Shown: positions 8,375 to 17,870, counted from the first letter of the stretch. The stretch: DNA of 27,051 bases from Bacillota bacterium (GCA_023416585.1 JAEZHM010000049.1:1-27051); one strand, 5' to 3'. Notes: generated from the letters alone by a model not told the origin. Program-made: numbers and translations.

Positions 8375-9907
8375 CTACCTCCAATATTTCCCGTCCAGGT
8401 TGCGGTATTGGATGGCCTCCGCCACGTCGGCGGTAGAAATGGCATCATCATTCCGAAGATCGGCAATGGTACGGGCCACCTTCAAAATCCGGCCGTAAGC
8501 CCGCATGCTCATACCAAAGCGAGCCATGGCCAGGTGAAGTACCTCCTGCGCACCCGGGGACAAAGCGCAGTACTTTTTCAATTGCCTGGCATCCAGCTGT
8601 GCATTGCAGAAGATGTTTTCCTCGCGGTAACGCTCCTGCTGCATATGCCTTGCATTCTGAACCCGCTCCCTAACAGCTTGGGAGGATTCCTCCCGGCCTG
8701 TAGCCTGAATTTCTTCCACAGGTACCGCGTCCACTTCTACCTGAATATCGATGCGGTCCAGCAGCGGGCCGCTGATCCTGTCCAGATACCGCCTGATCTC
8801 ATGGGGATTGCAGCGGCATTGCTTCACCCGGCTTCCGTAAAAACCACAGGGACAGGGATTCATACTGGCCACCAGCATACACCTGGCCTGATAGCGGGAC
8901 TGAGCCTGGACGCGGGATACCGATACCACCCCATCCTCCAAAGGCTGACGAAGCGCTTCCAGAGCATTTCGGGAAAACTCCGGCAGCTCATCCAGGAACA
9001 AGACGCCGTTGTGGGCCAGGGATACTTCCCCAGGCCTGGCAGCCTGTCCTCCACCAACCAATGCGGGCAGGGAAGCGCTGTGATGCGGCGCGCGGAAGGG
9101 CCGCTTAATCATAAGCCCTCCTTCGGCTGGCAGATCGCCCACAATGGAATGAAGCCTTGTCGTTTCCAGCGCCTCGGCAAAGGTCATGGGCGGCAATATT
9201 CCAGGCAGACAGCGGGCCAGCATGGTCTTACCACTGCCAGGAACGCCAATCATGAGTAGATTATGCCCGCCGGCCGCGGCAATCTCCAGCGCCCGGCGTG
9301 CGGCTGACTGCCCCCTGACCTGGCCCAAATCATTTGTCTCAGACGTGTCTTGAAGGCAGCTTTCGTAGCTGCGCTGAATCTGCGCCGGTATCAGGTTTTG
9401 ACCCGTAAGGTGGCGGACCGCCTCCGCTAAATTGGCGGCAGGAAACACCTGCATGCCCTGAATGCTTTCAACTTCCTTGGCATTCTTTGATGGCAGAACC
9501 ACCTGATATATACCGTGCTCATGGGCGCTGATCACCATAGGCAGCGCGCCGCGCACGGGATTCAGTTCTCCTTGCAATGACAATTCCCCAATCAGCAGCA
9601 CATTGTCAAGGCTTGGAAATGCAACCTGACCGCTGGCCTGCAATACGCCAATGGCAAATGGCAGGTCAAAGGCCGGGCCTTCCTTGCGCACATCAGCGGG
9701 GGCCAAATTCACCGTCACCCTGGCCACGGGCATGCGAAAGCCGCTGTTCATGATGGCAGCACGAACCCTGTCCCGGCTTTCCTTCACCGAGGCATCAGGC
9801 AGTCCAACCACATCCAGTGCCGGAAGCCCGTTGGTGATGAACACCTCCACCTTTACGGCAAAGCCGTCCACACCACTCAAGCCGTAGCCCAGGGTTTGGG
9901 AAAGCAT
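8375..9907 (-). CDS. comM: ComM/YifB family AAA+ ATPase (Mg-chelatase-like)
   Basis: YifB/ComM proteins are hexameric helicase-like ATPases; in Vibrio cholerae ComM drives branch migration during transformation. The 510-residue protein has an N-terminal ChlI/Lon-like domain (ITNGLPALDVVGLPDASVKESRDRVRAA), Walker A GVPGSGKT at about 220, Walker B GVLFLDELPEF, the Cys-rich block NPCPCGFYG...C.C and a C-terminal magnesium chelatase domain (RISGPLLDRIDI). It matches family length. AAAGGAGA precedes the ATG. It lies directly before dprA, which supports a role in handling incoming DNA; the role in this organism is inferred. Confidence 0.94.
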   Translation of the reverse strand: MLSQTLGYGLSGVDGFAVKVEVFITNGLPALDVVGLPDASVKESRDRVRAAIMNSGFRMPVARVTVNLAPADVRKEGPAFDLPFAIGVLQASGQVAFPSLDNVLLIGELSLQGELNPVRGALPMVISAHEHGIYQVVLPSKNAKEVESIQGMQVFPAANLAEAVRHLTGQNLIPAQIQRSYESCLQDTSETNDLGQVRGQSAARRALEIAAAGGHNLLMIGVPGSGKTMLARCLPGILPPMTFAEALETTRLHSIVGDLPAEGGLMIKRPFRAPHHSASLPALVGGGQAARPGEVSLAHNGVLFLDELPEFSRNALEALRQPLEDGVVSVSRVQAQSRYQARCMLVASMNPCPCGFYGSRVKQCRCNPHEIRRYLDRISGPLLDRIDIQVEVDAVPVEEIQATGREESSQAVRERVQNARHMQQERYREENIFCNAQLDARQLKKYCALSPGAQEVLHLAMARFGMSMRAYGRILKVARTIADLRNDDAISTADVAEAIQYRNLDGKYWR

Positions 9908-9934
9908 GGTCCCGTCTCCTTTGCATCCTTTGTA

Positions 9935-12900
9935 TCAATAATAAATCTTGGGGAACCACTTCATAGCATCCAGCCAGGCTGTAGGTGTGGTCACGCCGCT
10001 GGCATATGGATAGAACGCGATGAACAGGATGGCGGAAACCGCCACCAGCGTCCACAGAAGGGGACCGTACCCTTCCTTCCATTTATCCTTGAGCCACCTC
10101 ATACAGACCACCGTGCACAGGATAATGAAAGGCACGCTGGCAAAATAATGGTAGATGAACGTGGAACGGGGCACAAGCACCCAGGGCATGTACTGGCTGG
10201 CAAAGCCTATCAAAAGCATCGCCGGCACAATATCCCGTTCCCTTGTATGTGCATGAATCAGCCCTTCCCCAGCCGTACGCCAAGCGTGGCGCTTTACAAA
10301 GACAGCAAACACGATCAAAAGGGCCGCAAAACCAGCCCACCATACGGCCGGGTTGCCCATGGCATAAATGGTGGAGCCTGTACCGTCAGGCACATAGTCA
10401 CCCTTGAAGTACCACATGGGCTTTAAAATCAAGGGCCACTCCCACCAAGGCGACTGGAAGGGATGGTCAGCGCCAAGGCCCGGCGTGCTGTGATAGGACC
10501 ACATGCCCTTTTGCGCCTCGATGATCTTTTGCACCGTCACCCCGCCGCTGGGGGCAAAATAGGGAATGTAGGACAGGTAGTAGATGACAGCGGGCACCGC
10601 AACAAAGAAGAACAGGCAGCACAAACAGGTTGCAAAGATCCTCGAAAAGCCTTCCTGAGCCGCCTTAACTATCGCTTCCCGCCTGTCTGCCGGCACAGCT
10701 TTTTGATGGCCCAACATATTGGGGGCCTCGCGGGCTTCCTTAAAGTGCCGCCAGCAGCTCCAGAAGAAGAGGATGGCAAGCCCCGCTCCCGAGTAAATAC
10801 CAATCCACTTATCTGCGATGCCAAGCCCCATGAACAGACCCGACAATGCCAGGGGAACAAGCGTCTTCCAAAACGGGGTACCCCAGAAATCCATCAACAG
10901 GTAGCGGAACATGCATAGGTACGACAGCATGATGAAGAGCACCGCAAAACTGTCGATGGTAGCAATGCGCGTCTGCGTAAAGTGCATCAAGTCAAAAGTC
11001 AGCAGCAGCATGGCAGCGGCTGCAAGATCGGTGCGCTTCGTCAATTGCTTGCCTAAAAGGTACATCACCGGCAGCATCAGCACCCCCGCCAGCGTACCGG
11101 CAAACCGCCAGCCAAAGGGCGTCATGCCCAAGGCCATCACCGCCCAGCTCATCATCACCTTGCCCAAAGGGGGATGGGATGTTTCGTAGGGGGGGATGTT
11201 ATGGGCATGCTCATACGCGGTGCGGACGTGATAAATTTCATCGAAATATGTGCCGGTATAGAAGCCCGGCTCCCCTTCCAGGGTGTCCTGTTCATCCAGC
11301 AGGTTCTCGGGCGGTTTGCCCACGCTGGACCCGGGATTGTTGCCTGTATGGGAACGCAATGCAACCGGCAGAACTTGTTTATCCGCAGTACGTAGCAATA
11401 TTTCATTCAGATTCAAGCCGATGGTGGACGCTGTGACACGCACATACCGGCCGGTCAGATCCCGTGGCGTGCTGGTATAGGATACGGAAGCGTCCACCTG
11501 ATTGGCATATACCAAGTACTGCCACTGGAAACAGTTACCCTCCTGCATCCTGGCGGGATATTCCTCAGACCATACAGCGCCGTCGGAACTTACCGCAACG
11601 GAAAAATCGTAATGGTTGATACCGCCGAAATAGAGCATTTGAAAGTTCTTTTCGGCGCCCAGGTCCAGCACCACCTGCTCTCCCGCCTTAGTGGATACCC
11701 AGGCGGTCTGGGGCGCCTTCATGCTGCCCAGGTTCCAATAAGCCAGTACTGTATAGGCCAAGGTGACACCTATCATCAGGATCGCATCCAGCCTGCTTAA
11801 GTGAAGGCGCGCGTCACGGGGCGAAATCAGCGCGGTTTTTCTTTGGATCTCGGCCGCTGCTCTGTCGGCCTTCCCGAACAAACGGGCCATAGAACGTTCC
11901 GTTTGCCCCCCGGCGCATAGCACTTCCCCAGTATAGAAGGCAAAGAAGCAAAGAGCCAAGTTGAGTATGGACAATATCACGCTTAAGCCGTGGGTGTCCG
12001 GGTTTAAATGCCCCAACTCCCTGCCCAGGCGGATGGTGTTGTCCAATACGATGCCTACGTTTACAAAGGTAGTGACAGAAAACCCTGTAAGCACGAGCAG
12101 GATGCGCCAGTCACGCTTTTGAAGATACGCCAGCGACAGCAGCACCAGCGCCGGGAACAGATACCGCTCATGCATCTTTATTCCCAGTACGTACAGGCCA
12201 ATAAACAGGATACCACCCATTAGGGGCAGATTACCTATATGGTTCCCCCTAAGATAGGTAAGCACCACCCACAGGATCGTAAGAACCATCAGCGCCGTTC
12301 CCAGGGTGCCATAGTCCGCGTTTATGGCTGCAAAGACAACGAAGACAACAAAAGCCAGCGCCTGGAAAACAAGATGCGCGTACTTTGTGAAAAGATTTCC
12401 TTTGCGCTTTGCGATCGTGGAAAACTGCCAAAAGCACAATGCGCCTGTTATCAACGCCATGCCAAGAGGAATGGCTATGTTTGCGGCCGCCTTAAGCGAT
12501 CCCCAATTTTGCCCCACCAAGTAATACAAATTCGTGGTGTTCACCGTGGGATAGGGATAAGAACTAAGCGTGCCCCTGTACAATTGATACAGCCACTCAA
12601 ACTTCTGAAAGAACCATGAACCTTCCTGTTTTACGCAAAAAGGGATCACGATCACTGCGGCAACTACCAGGGACCATAAAAGGCCAAATCCAACCTGCTT
12701 CCAAGGCAGTTTTTCATCTTTGCGGAACATCTCCAGCAGAAGGGCTGTAAGTCCCAGCGGTCCCAGCATAAGCGCCTGCGGCTTTATCAGCACGCACAGC
12801 ATGTACACTGGCAGCGCCTTATCCCATCTGCGCTCCATGGCAAACACGGCTACAAGCAATAACCCAAGGGCCAGCACGCTGTCCACCTGGCCCCAGGCCG

Positions 12901-14068
12901 CGCCGTTGATGACAACTGCGGGATTGAATGCGTACAGGGCAGCCATAGCAGCGGCAGCTTTAACGGGGAGTTTTTTCTTTCCTACCCCGTAAAGGACCAT
13001 AGCGGCCAGCACATCACAAAGAATAGGCACGAATTTGAGGTTCAGCATCTCCATGCCCTGGCTTAAGGGGCCGAACCGATTGGCGATGGCGCTGTTCAGC
13101 CACAGAACAAACAGATAACCCGGCGGATAATCGGCAAAGTTGCCGGACACATAAAATTTGGCCGGGCCGCCATCAAGCATCATACTGCCCCAACCTGTGA
13201 AGCAATTGATGTCCACCTCATGGCCGGGCACTTTCACTGAAAGGATCAAGCGTAGGGCAAAAGCCGCAAGCAATAAAAGCGTAACTGCAAGCGTCTCATT
13301 CCCCTCCGGCTCCCTTGTAAGCTTATCCGGCGCCGTATTCTTTTGCAGGTATGGTATCAAAAAAGCCGACAATGCAAGAAAGCACAGGGAAAGCAGTATC
13401 AATTGCGGCCAATAAGGCCTTGATTCCCCTTCATTTTCATCTACTGAAGTGTCCTCCAAAGGCGCTGCCGATTTAAACCAGTCCGTTACAATCACACCGG
13501 AAGGAACGGCCTCTTCCATCTTTGTCAGTCGGATATCGTCGAAGTATGCCTTGCCTTCGCTTTCACCGCTGTAGCCGCCAAGCCTCGCAAACACGGTGAC
13601 GGTATTCTGGCCGGGTCCTGTCCGCCCGTACAGCGTCAGTTCCTGCCAGCCTTCCTGTGTGCCATAGACGCTTTCAGAAAACACGTACACATCGGCCACA
13701 GAAAGGTTGGCTCCCATGCCGGCGTCAGGAATGCCTTCGGTATGCACAAAACCGCTGAGCTTGTATACGGTATCTGGTTCAACGGATACAATCTGGGCAA
13801 ACCTGGCGTCATTTGCGCCGAAATTCTCGACCAGTACGGCATTTTGCCCATCCTTGGCTCCGCCTGTCACGTTGTATTCCGTATATCCCGGGTCGTTGAT
13901 GTAAGCTTGCGTAAACCATTTCGCAGGCTTTCCGGAAGCATCCAGCATTTCAAAGCTTCCGTTCGCAAGCAGGTTATCTTCAGCCGCCTGGCCCAAAGCC
14001 AATGATGGCATCAGCAAAATCGCGAGGCAGAGAGAATATATCAAGTAGAAGAGAAACTTTCGGTTCAT
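9935..14068 (-). CDS. Giant membrane protein with two GT-C glycosyltransferase modules (second is PMT/GT39-like)
   Basis: The 1377-residue protein begins with a signal peptide (1-26). Residues about 30-185 form a beta-rich carbohydrate-binding-like domain (NLLANGSFE...YFDDIRLTK, CBM4/9-like), followed by one membrane helix (222-242). Residues about 258-720 are a polytopic GT-C module with an acidic EVD motif at 284-286. Residues about 780-905 resemble a discoidin (F5/8 type C) domain. Residues 943-1377 are a protein O-mannosyltransferase-like module with DE at 943-944, SHPPLGK and RIATIDSF. Such enzymes move sugars from a lipid-phosphate carrier to targets outside the membrane; neither donor nor target can be told. 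AAGGAG precedes the chosen ATG, although the frame is open to 14191. Its place in a housekeeping operon between yraN and comM is unusual. Confidence 0.88.
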   Translation of the reverse strand: MNRKFLFYLIYSLCLAILLMPSLALGQAAEDNLLANGSFEMLDASGKPAKWFTQAYINDPGYTEYNVTGGAKDGQNAVLVENFGANDARFAQIVSVEPDTVYKLSGFVHTEGIPDAGMGANLSVADVYVFSESVYGTQEGWQELTLYGRTGPGQNTVTVFARLGGYSGESEGKAYFDDIRLTKMEEAVPSGVIVTDWFKSAAPLEDTSVDENEGESRPYWPQLILLSLCFLALSAFLIPYLQKNTAPDKLTREPEGNETLAVTLLLLAAFALRLILSVKVPGHEVDINCFTGWGSMMLDGGPAKFYVSGNFADYPPGYLFVLWLNSAIANRFGPLSQGMEMLNLKFVPILCDVLAAMVLYGVGKKKLPVKAAAAMAALYAFNPAVVINGAAWGQVDSVLALGLLLVAVFAMERRWDKALPVYMLCVLIKPQALMLGPLGLTALLLEMFRKDEKLPWKQVGFGLLWSLVVAAVIVIPFCVKQEGSWFFQKFEWLYQLYRGTLSSYPYPTVNTTNLYYLVGQNWGSLKAAANIAIPLGMALITGALCFWQFSTIAKRKGNLFTKYAHLVFQALAFVVFVVFAAINADYGTLGTALMVLTILWVVLTYLRGNHIGNLPLMGGILFIGLYVLGIKMHERYLFPALVLLSLAYLQKRDWRILLVLTGFSVTTFVNVGIVLDNTIRLGRELGHLNPDTHGLSVILSILNLALCFFAFYTGEVLCAGGQTERSMARLFGKADRAAAEIQRKTALISPRDARLHLSRLDAILMIGVTLAYTVLAYWNLGSMKAPQTAWVSTKAGEQVVLDLGAEKNFQMLYFGGINHYDFSVAVSSDGAVWSEEYPARMQEGNCFQWQYLVYANQVDASVSYTSTPRDLTGRYVRVTASTIGLNLNEILLRTADKQVLPVALRSHTGNNPGSSVGKPPENLLDEQDTLEGEPGFYTGTYFDEIYHVRTAYEHAHNIPPYETSHPPLGKVMMSWAVMALGMTPFGWRFAGTLAGVLMLPVMYLLGKQLTKRTDLAAAAMLLLTFDLMHFTQTRIATIDSFAVLFIMLSYLCMFRYLLMDFWGTPFWKTLVPLALSGLFMGLGIADKWIGIYSGAGLAILFFWSCWRHFKEAREAPNMLGHQKAVPADRREAIVKAAQEGFSRIFATCLCCLFFFVAVPAVIYYLSYIPYFAPSGGVTVQKIIEAQKGMWSYHSTPGLGADHPFQSPWWEWPLILKPMWYFKGDYVPDGTGSTIYAMGNPAVWWAGFAALLIVFAVFVKRHAWRTAGEGLIHAHTRERDIVPAMLLIGFASQYMPWVLVPRSTFIYHYFASVPFIILCTVVCMRWLKDKWKEGYGPLLWTLVAVSAILFIAFYPYASGVTTPTAWLDAMKWFPKIYY

Positions 14069-14120
14069 GGATACAGGCTCCTTATACATGGATCCCCGCA
14101 GCATGCAGCAGGGTATTCTG

Positions 14121-14477
14121 TCAGGACCAGTCGCCGGAAAAGGCGTTTTCCACATGGACCACGCCCTCTTTTGTGATCTCCACCACATCAAAGCGCAAAG
14201 GCCTCGTAAACTGATCCGTTTTCATCAAGTATTCCCCGGCAGCCTTTATGATGCGCCTTTGTTTTTTTTGCGTCACCGCTTCCATTCCGGCGCCGCTTGA
14301 TCCTCTTAGGCGGTACTTGACCTCCACAAAGACAAGCAGCATATCCAGTTCCACGATAACGTCAACTTCGCCGCCCAAGGCACGGAAGTTCCTTTCCACC
14401 GGGCGATAGCCTTTTCCCATCAGGTATTTTAAGGCCAGTTCTTCCCCCTGCCGCCCCTTTTCCACGGCTCCCGTCAT
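14121..14477 (-). CDS. YraN family protein (UPF0102, nuclease-fold)
   Basis: A 118-residue protein with the UPF0102 signature of a restriction-endonuclease-like fold: GRQGEELALKYL, RNFRALGGEVDVI and LVFVEVKYR, with the Glu, Asp and ExK positions that would form a metal site. Function is not firmly established for the family. The frame remains open far upstream, but the ATG at 14477 overlaps the rnhB stop as ATGA and gives the family's usual N-terminus. Next to rnhB is its standard neighbourhood in many bacteria. Confidence 0.93.
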   Translation of the reverse strand: MTGAVEKGRQGEELALKYLMGKGYRPVERNFRALGGEVDVIVELDMLLVFVEVKYRLRGSSGAGMEAVTQKKQRRIIKAAGEYLMKTDQFTRPLRFDVVEITKEGVVHVENAFSGDWS

Positions 14478-15082
14478 ACAAAGCTCCCGATAAAGCTCCG
14501 GCGGTGGGCGGGGCAGGGTCCATAATCTTTCAAAGCGGCGATATGCGGAGGTGTACCGTATCCCTTGTGCTGCAAAAAGCCGTAAGCGGGGTACTGCTCC
14601 TCCAGTTTTTCCATCTGTCTGTCCCGCGTCACCTTGGCCACGATGCTGGCCGCGGCAATGGCGTAACACAGCGCATCTCCATGGATGATGCCACGCTCCT
14701 CGCCATTGAGACCCAGACCTTGCAAAGCGTCTATCAAAAAGAGCTTTGCCGGCACGTTTGCTGCCGCCCGGCGCATAGCTTCCTTGGTAGCATTCAGGAT
14801 ATTGATTCGGTCGATTTCCGCAGGCGTAGCCTCACCTACGCCCACATACAATGCCGTCTTAATAATCTGCTCATACACGATTTCCCGGCGCTTTGGAGAC
14901 AACTTTTTACTGTCATCCACCCATTCCAGCAGTGGCTCCGGCGGCATGGCCACACACGCGGCTACCACGTTCCCAGCCAGCGGACCGCGGCCCGCCTCAT
15001 CCATACCTGCAAAAAGGACGCCCATGGCCCACAATGGCTCATCTGTTTTAATCAATTCCATCAGGCGCTGCTGGCGCTTCAT
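14474..15082 (-). CDS. rnhB: Ribonuclease HII
   Basis: RNase HII cuts RNA-DNA hybrids and starts removal of misinserted ribonucleotides from DNA. The 202-residue protein shows the catalytic acidic motifs: MDEAGRGPLAG near residue 27, the Asp in LIDALQ, and the Asp in GDALCYAIAAASIVAKVTRD. It ends with YGFLQHKGYGTPPH...GPCPAHRRSF. AAAGGAG lies 10 bases before the ATG at 15082, which overlaps the rbgA end by 35 bases. An ATG at 15061 would reduce the overlap to 14 and is a possible alternative. Its stop overlaps the yraN start by 4. Confidence 0.96.
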   Translation of the reverse strand: MKRQQRLMELIKTDEPLWAMGVLFAGMDEAGRGPLAGNVVAACVAMPPEPLLEWVDDSKKLSPKRREIVYEQIIKTALYVGVGEATPAEIDRINILNATKEAMRRAAANVPAKLFLIDALQGLGLNGEERGIIHGDALCYAIAAASIVAKVTRDRQMEKLEEQYPAYGFLQHKGYGTPPHIAALKDYGPCPAHRRSFIGSFV

Positions 15083-16001
15083 CGCGTGTGTGCTCCTTTA
15101 CCGTTTCGGGTGTTTTTTCTTCCCCGGCCCTTATAGCCAAACGGATTATGGCAGGCTTTTCATCCCTTACCAATTCCAGAGTGATGCGCCCCAATTTTCC
15201 GGCCCGGAATTCATCCAGCACCACAGCGGCGCCCCGGTCAGTATCCGCCACGCCGCCCTTCATCAGCCAGCCGCGGCCGTGACAAACCCCTTCCAGCAGT
15301 TCTACGCCACGCAGGGAGGTATCCGAAAGCTTGAACCGCTCCGAAACGGCATCCGGGCGCACGGCCACCAAGTCCTCCAGCAGCCTAATGGCAAGCATCG
15401 GCACATCCACCACCTGGTCACGGATCGTGCCGATATACGCAAGCCTCCTTGCAGCCCGCTGGTCGTCCAGCCTAGGCCAGAGCATACCAGGTGTATCAAG
15501 CAATTCCAGATAAGGCGTCACTTTTACCCATTGATTGGATCTGGTGACGCCAGGCCTGTCCCCTACCTTGGCAGCAGCGCCACCGTTTAAGCGGTTGATA
15601 AGCGTGCTCTTCCCTACATTGGGCACGCCTACCACCATGACGCGCACGGTTTTCCGCATGCCCTTTTGGGCAGCACGCTCCACCGCCTCCCGGGCGGCCT
15701 CTTCAATCAGCGTAAGTATATCCTTGGCCTTTCCGCCTGTAGATATGAAAGGCTGCGCTGGGATTCCCTGATTCTTAAAATACTTAAGCCACGCACTTGT
15801 TTCCTTGGGATCGGCCAGATCGGCCTTATTCAAAAGCAGTACACGCTTTTTATTCTGGATCAGTTTGTCCAGGTCGGGATTGCGGCTGGCATGGGGCAGC
15901 CTCGCGTCGCACAGTTCCACCACCACATCCACTTTTCCCAACTGCTGGCTGAGCAGACGTTTGGCCCGTGCCATGTGTCCCGGATACCAATTGATCTCCA
16001 C
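15048..16001 (-). CDS. rbgA: RbgA/YlqF, ribosome biogenesis GTPase
   Basis: RbgA is a circularly permuted GTPase needed for late assembly of the 50S subunit. The 317-residue protein begins INWYPGHMARAKR, the family hallmark. It carries the GTPase motifs in permuted order: G4 NKAD at about 58-61, then G1 GVPNVGKS at about 125-132, then G3 DTPGMLWP. The RNA-binding C-terminal helical domain follows. The start is GTG at 16001, with AAGGAG about 8 bases before it. It is the first gene of the long minus-strand operon; the next gene upstream points the other way. Confidence 0.96.
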   Translation of the reverse strand: MEINWYPGHMARAKRLLSQQLGKVDVVVELCDARLPHASRNPDLDKLIQNKKRVLLLNKADLADPKETSAWLKYFKNQGIPAQPFISTGGKAKDILTLIEEAAREAVERAAQKGMRKTVRVMVVGVPNVGKSTLINRLNGGAAAKVGDRPGVTRSNQWVKVTPYLELLDTPGMLWPRLDDQRAARRLAYIGTIRDQVVDVPMLAIRLLEDLVAVRPDAVSERFKLSDTSLRGVELLEGVCHGRGWLMKGGVADTDRGAAVVLDEFRAGKLGRITLELVRDEKPAIIRLAIRAGEEKTPETVKEHTRDEAPAAPDGID

Positions 16002-16054
16002 GGGGCGGCTCCTTCCAATTTATGGGTTTATGATCCTTTTTTTGATTCCTTTTA

Positions 16055-16083
16055 GTAATACCATTCTTTCTCCCAAAAGGCAA
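16055..16083 (-). promoter_or_regulatory. Candidate promoter of the rbgA-hslU operon
   Basis: On the minus strand TTGCCT (16078-16083) and TATTAC (16055-16060) are 17 bases apart, and TGG directly precedes the -10, giving an extended -10 form. It lies about 54 bases upstream of the rbgA GTG. Each box has mismatches, so this is a reasonable but unproven call. Confidence 0.4.
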
Positions 16084-16183
16084 GCAAATTTTTCCCGGCT
16101 TTTCATGCGTTTATCCCATAGTCCCATGAAAGCGGACGGTATGTGCGCAATATGGCAATAAAATGGCAATATAAACCGTTTCA

Positions 16184-16192
16184 TGGTATAAT
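16184..16192 (+). promoter_or_regulatory. Extended -10 promoter of the ECF sigma operon
   Basis: TGGTATAAT is a perfect TATAAT (16187-16192) with the extended TGn element. The -35 position (16164-16169, TGGCAA, 17-base spacer) is poor, as is common with extended -10 promoters. The start codon follows about 30 bases later. The upstream sequence holds two ATGGCAATA direct repeats and a near palindrome, reported as a finding. Confidence 0.65.
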
Positions 16193-16222
16193 GAGACGAT
16201 ACAAAAGCAACGTGAGGTTCTT

Positions 16223-16786
16223 ATGCCGGACGACATACGATTAAGGACATGGTTCGATTCCGTTGCCCTTGAGGAGTACGAACATGTTCTAAGGCTATGC
16301 AGATATTTGATGAATGGCGCGGGTTTTGACATTTCTATGGCGGCTGATCTGACGCAGCAGGTATTTTTCACCGCATGGATGAAGCGGGAAGAGCTTCAAA
16401 ACCATCCCCAGGTACGCGCCTGGCTGTATAAAACCGTGCGGTATACTTTCAACAATTTCCTGCGTAAACAGCTTTATATGCAAAAGATGCAGGCCATGAG
16501 CCTGGACGATATCCATATCGCGGAGTGCTTCCATCCGCAGTCGGAAGATGTTTTGGAAGCCCTATTGGCCGGAGAGCCGTCGGATGCCATACGGCCATTT
16601 CTTGACAAGCTTTCAAACAGGGACCGGCTGCTCTACCATCATCTGTATCAAAACCCGCAGGACATTCCTTCGCTGTGCCAAGATTATGGCGTAAATGAGA
16701 AGACTCTCAAGAAGCGCATTTACAGGCTTCATCAGCGACTGGTCCATTTCATGGAGGAAGAAAAATTTCAAACTGTGTCCAAATAG
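16223..16786 (+). CDS. ECF-type RNA polymerase sigma factor
   Basis: The 187-residue protein has the two-domain sigma-70 layout. Region 2 is at about 18-85, with DLTQQVFFTAW and the NHPQVRAWLYKTVRYTFNNFLRK core-binding and -10 recognition stretch. Region 4 is at about 125-180, with LSNRDRLLYHHLY and a helix-turn-helix around IPSLCQDYGVNEKTLKKRIYRLHQRL. ECF factors direct transcription in response to envelope or stress signals and are held by a partner anti-sigma. The gene 40 bases downstream is that likely partner. The start follows GTGAGG by a normal distance. The signal and regulon cannot be read from the window. Confidence 0.9.
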   Translation: MPDDIRLRTWFDSVALEEYEHVLRLCRYLMNGAGFDISMAADLTQQVFFTAWMKREELQNHPQVRAWLYKTVRYTFNNFLRKQLYMQKMQAMSLDDIHIAECFHPQSEDVLEALLAGEPSDAIRPFLDKLSNRDRLLYHHLYQNPQDIPSLCQDYGVNEKTLKKRIYRLHQRLVHFMEEEKFQTVSK

Positions 16787-16826
16787 CAGGCCGCAGATAC
16801 ATGTATATAGTGAAAGGAGCATTATC

Positions 16827-17717
16827 ATGGGCCCCAACAAGCATACGGACGCCCAGAACATACAAATTGACGACTCCATGCGCAAGGTCCTAAGCCAGCT
16901 GGACCGGCCGCTTCATGATATGGATACGGAATGGATAGATAAGCAGCTTGATTCCGTGCAGGATATTGCAGCCGCCGATACTGCCTATGAGCAGACCATG
17001 CACAATGCCGAAGCCTTGGATATCGCGAATAAGGTTCGTACTGCAAGGCGGCGGATGGTAAAACGCACGGCCGCCTTAGCCGCCGGCCTTATGATGGTAG
17101 CCGCCGGTACCTTTGGCGTCGCCAATGCATTCCAGTGGAACAGTTTTTTGCGCATCTTTTCCGCGCAAAACGGTATCCTCTCTTTTCAAACGCCTGTAGA
17201 AAAAGACGGAAATATAGGTAAACTGAAAGCGAAAGCATATAAGGAAAAAGATTCTTCACTGCAGGATGAAACAGAGGAAGAATGGCAGGACGAGACCATC
17301 GTCATCGCCAGCGCGGAAGAATTGCTGGCCCTATCCATAGATAGTGAAAAAGCGTTTAAGCCCCTGCTTGAAAATTATGCCTTACGGTCAGGCGACTTGT
17401 ACAAAACGAAAACGGACAGCCTGCTGACCCTTATTGTATTGGATGGCAGCGGCAATGACATCAGCATTCAGATTTCCGCGGTAAACAAGGAATACATCAA
17501 TTCTGTAGCCTCCAGCGTATTCTTTGAAATTGATGACGGTTCCCAGAAAAACGTGCGGATTGGCGATGATACCGTCATCACCTGCACCAATCTTGATATC
17601 AACACCGTGCAGTGGATCACACAATTTGGCTATTGCCACCTCTGGAGCAAAGACAGCCATGAGGAACTTCTTCATATCGCAAAAATTCTTATGGATGCAG
17701 GCCTGAAACCGGTTTAA
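16827..17717 (+). CDS. Membrane anti-sigma factor-like protein with DUF4367-like outer domain
   Basis: The 296-residue protein has a hydrophilic N-terminal segment of about 75 residues, a basic patch (RTARRRMVKR) and a single membrane helix at about 76-100 (TAALAAGLMMVAAGTFGVANAF). An extracellular domain of about 190 residues follows. The end, VQWITQFGYCHLWSKDSHEELLHIAKILMDAG, resembles the DUF4367 module often fused to clostridial anti-sigma factors. No zinc-binding HxxxCxxC motif is seen in the N-terminal part. AAAGGAGC precedes the ATG. Topology and position behind an ECF sigma gene support an anti-sigma role, which is inferred. Confidence 0.78.
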   Translation: MGPNKHTDAQNIQIDDSMRKVLSQLDRPLHDMDTEWIDKQLDSVQDIAAADTAYEQTMHNAEALDIANKVRTARRRMVKRTAALAAGLMMVAAGTFGVANAFQWNSFLRIFSAQNGILSFQTPVEKDGNIGKLKAKAYKEKDSSLQDETEEEWQDETIVIASAEELLALSIDSEKAFKPLLENYALRSGDLYKTKTDSLLTLIVLDGSGNDISIQISAVNKEYINSVASSVFFEIDDGSQKNVRIGDDTVITCTNLDINTVQWITQFGYCHLWSKDSHEELLHIAKILMDAGLKPV

Positions 17718-17825
17718 GCGCGCTTGGGCAAAGGCTCAAAATGCGCTCCCGGCAGCCGGCAATACCGAAACTCCGGGCGCTTGCGCACAAACCTTGCCCT
17801 CCAAGTGTTTCCCGCAACGCCAGCA

Positions 17826-17861
17826 CCCCCTCCGGGCCACCCGGAGGGGGATTTTTATTTT
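17826..17861 (+). terminator. Intrinsic terminator of the sigma/anti-sigma operon
   Basis: An 11-bp GC-rich stem (17826-17836 with 17840-17850, CCCCCTCCGGG) with a 3-base loop is followed by ATTTTTATTTT. It lies about 110 bases beyond the anti-sigma stop. Confidence 0.9.
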
Positions 17862-17870
17862 CGGAAATCT

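Noticed and set aside
8171..9259. 362-codon plus-strand frame opposite dprA and comM
   Set aside because: Antisense to two genes with clear family motifs; low-complexity translation and no ribosome binding site.
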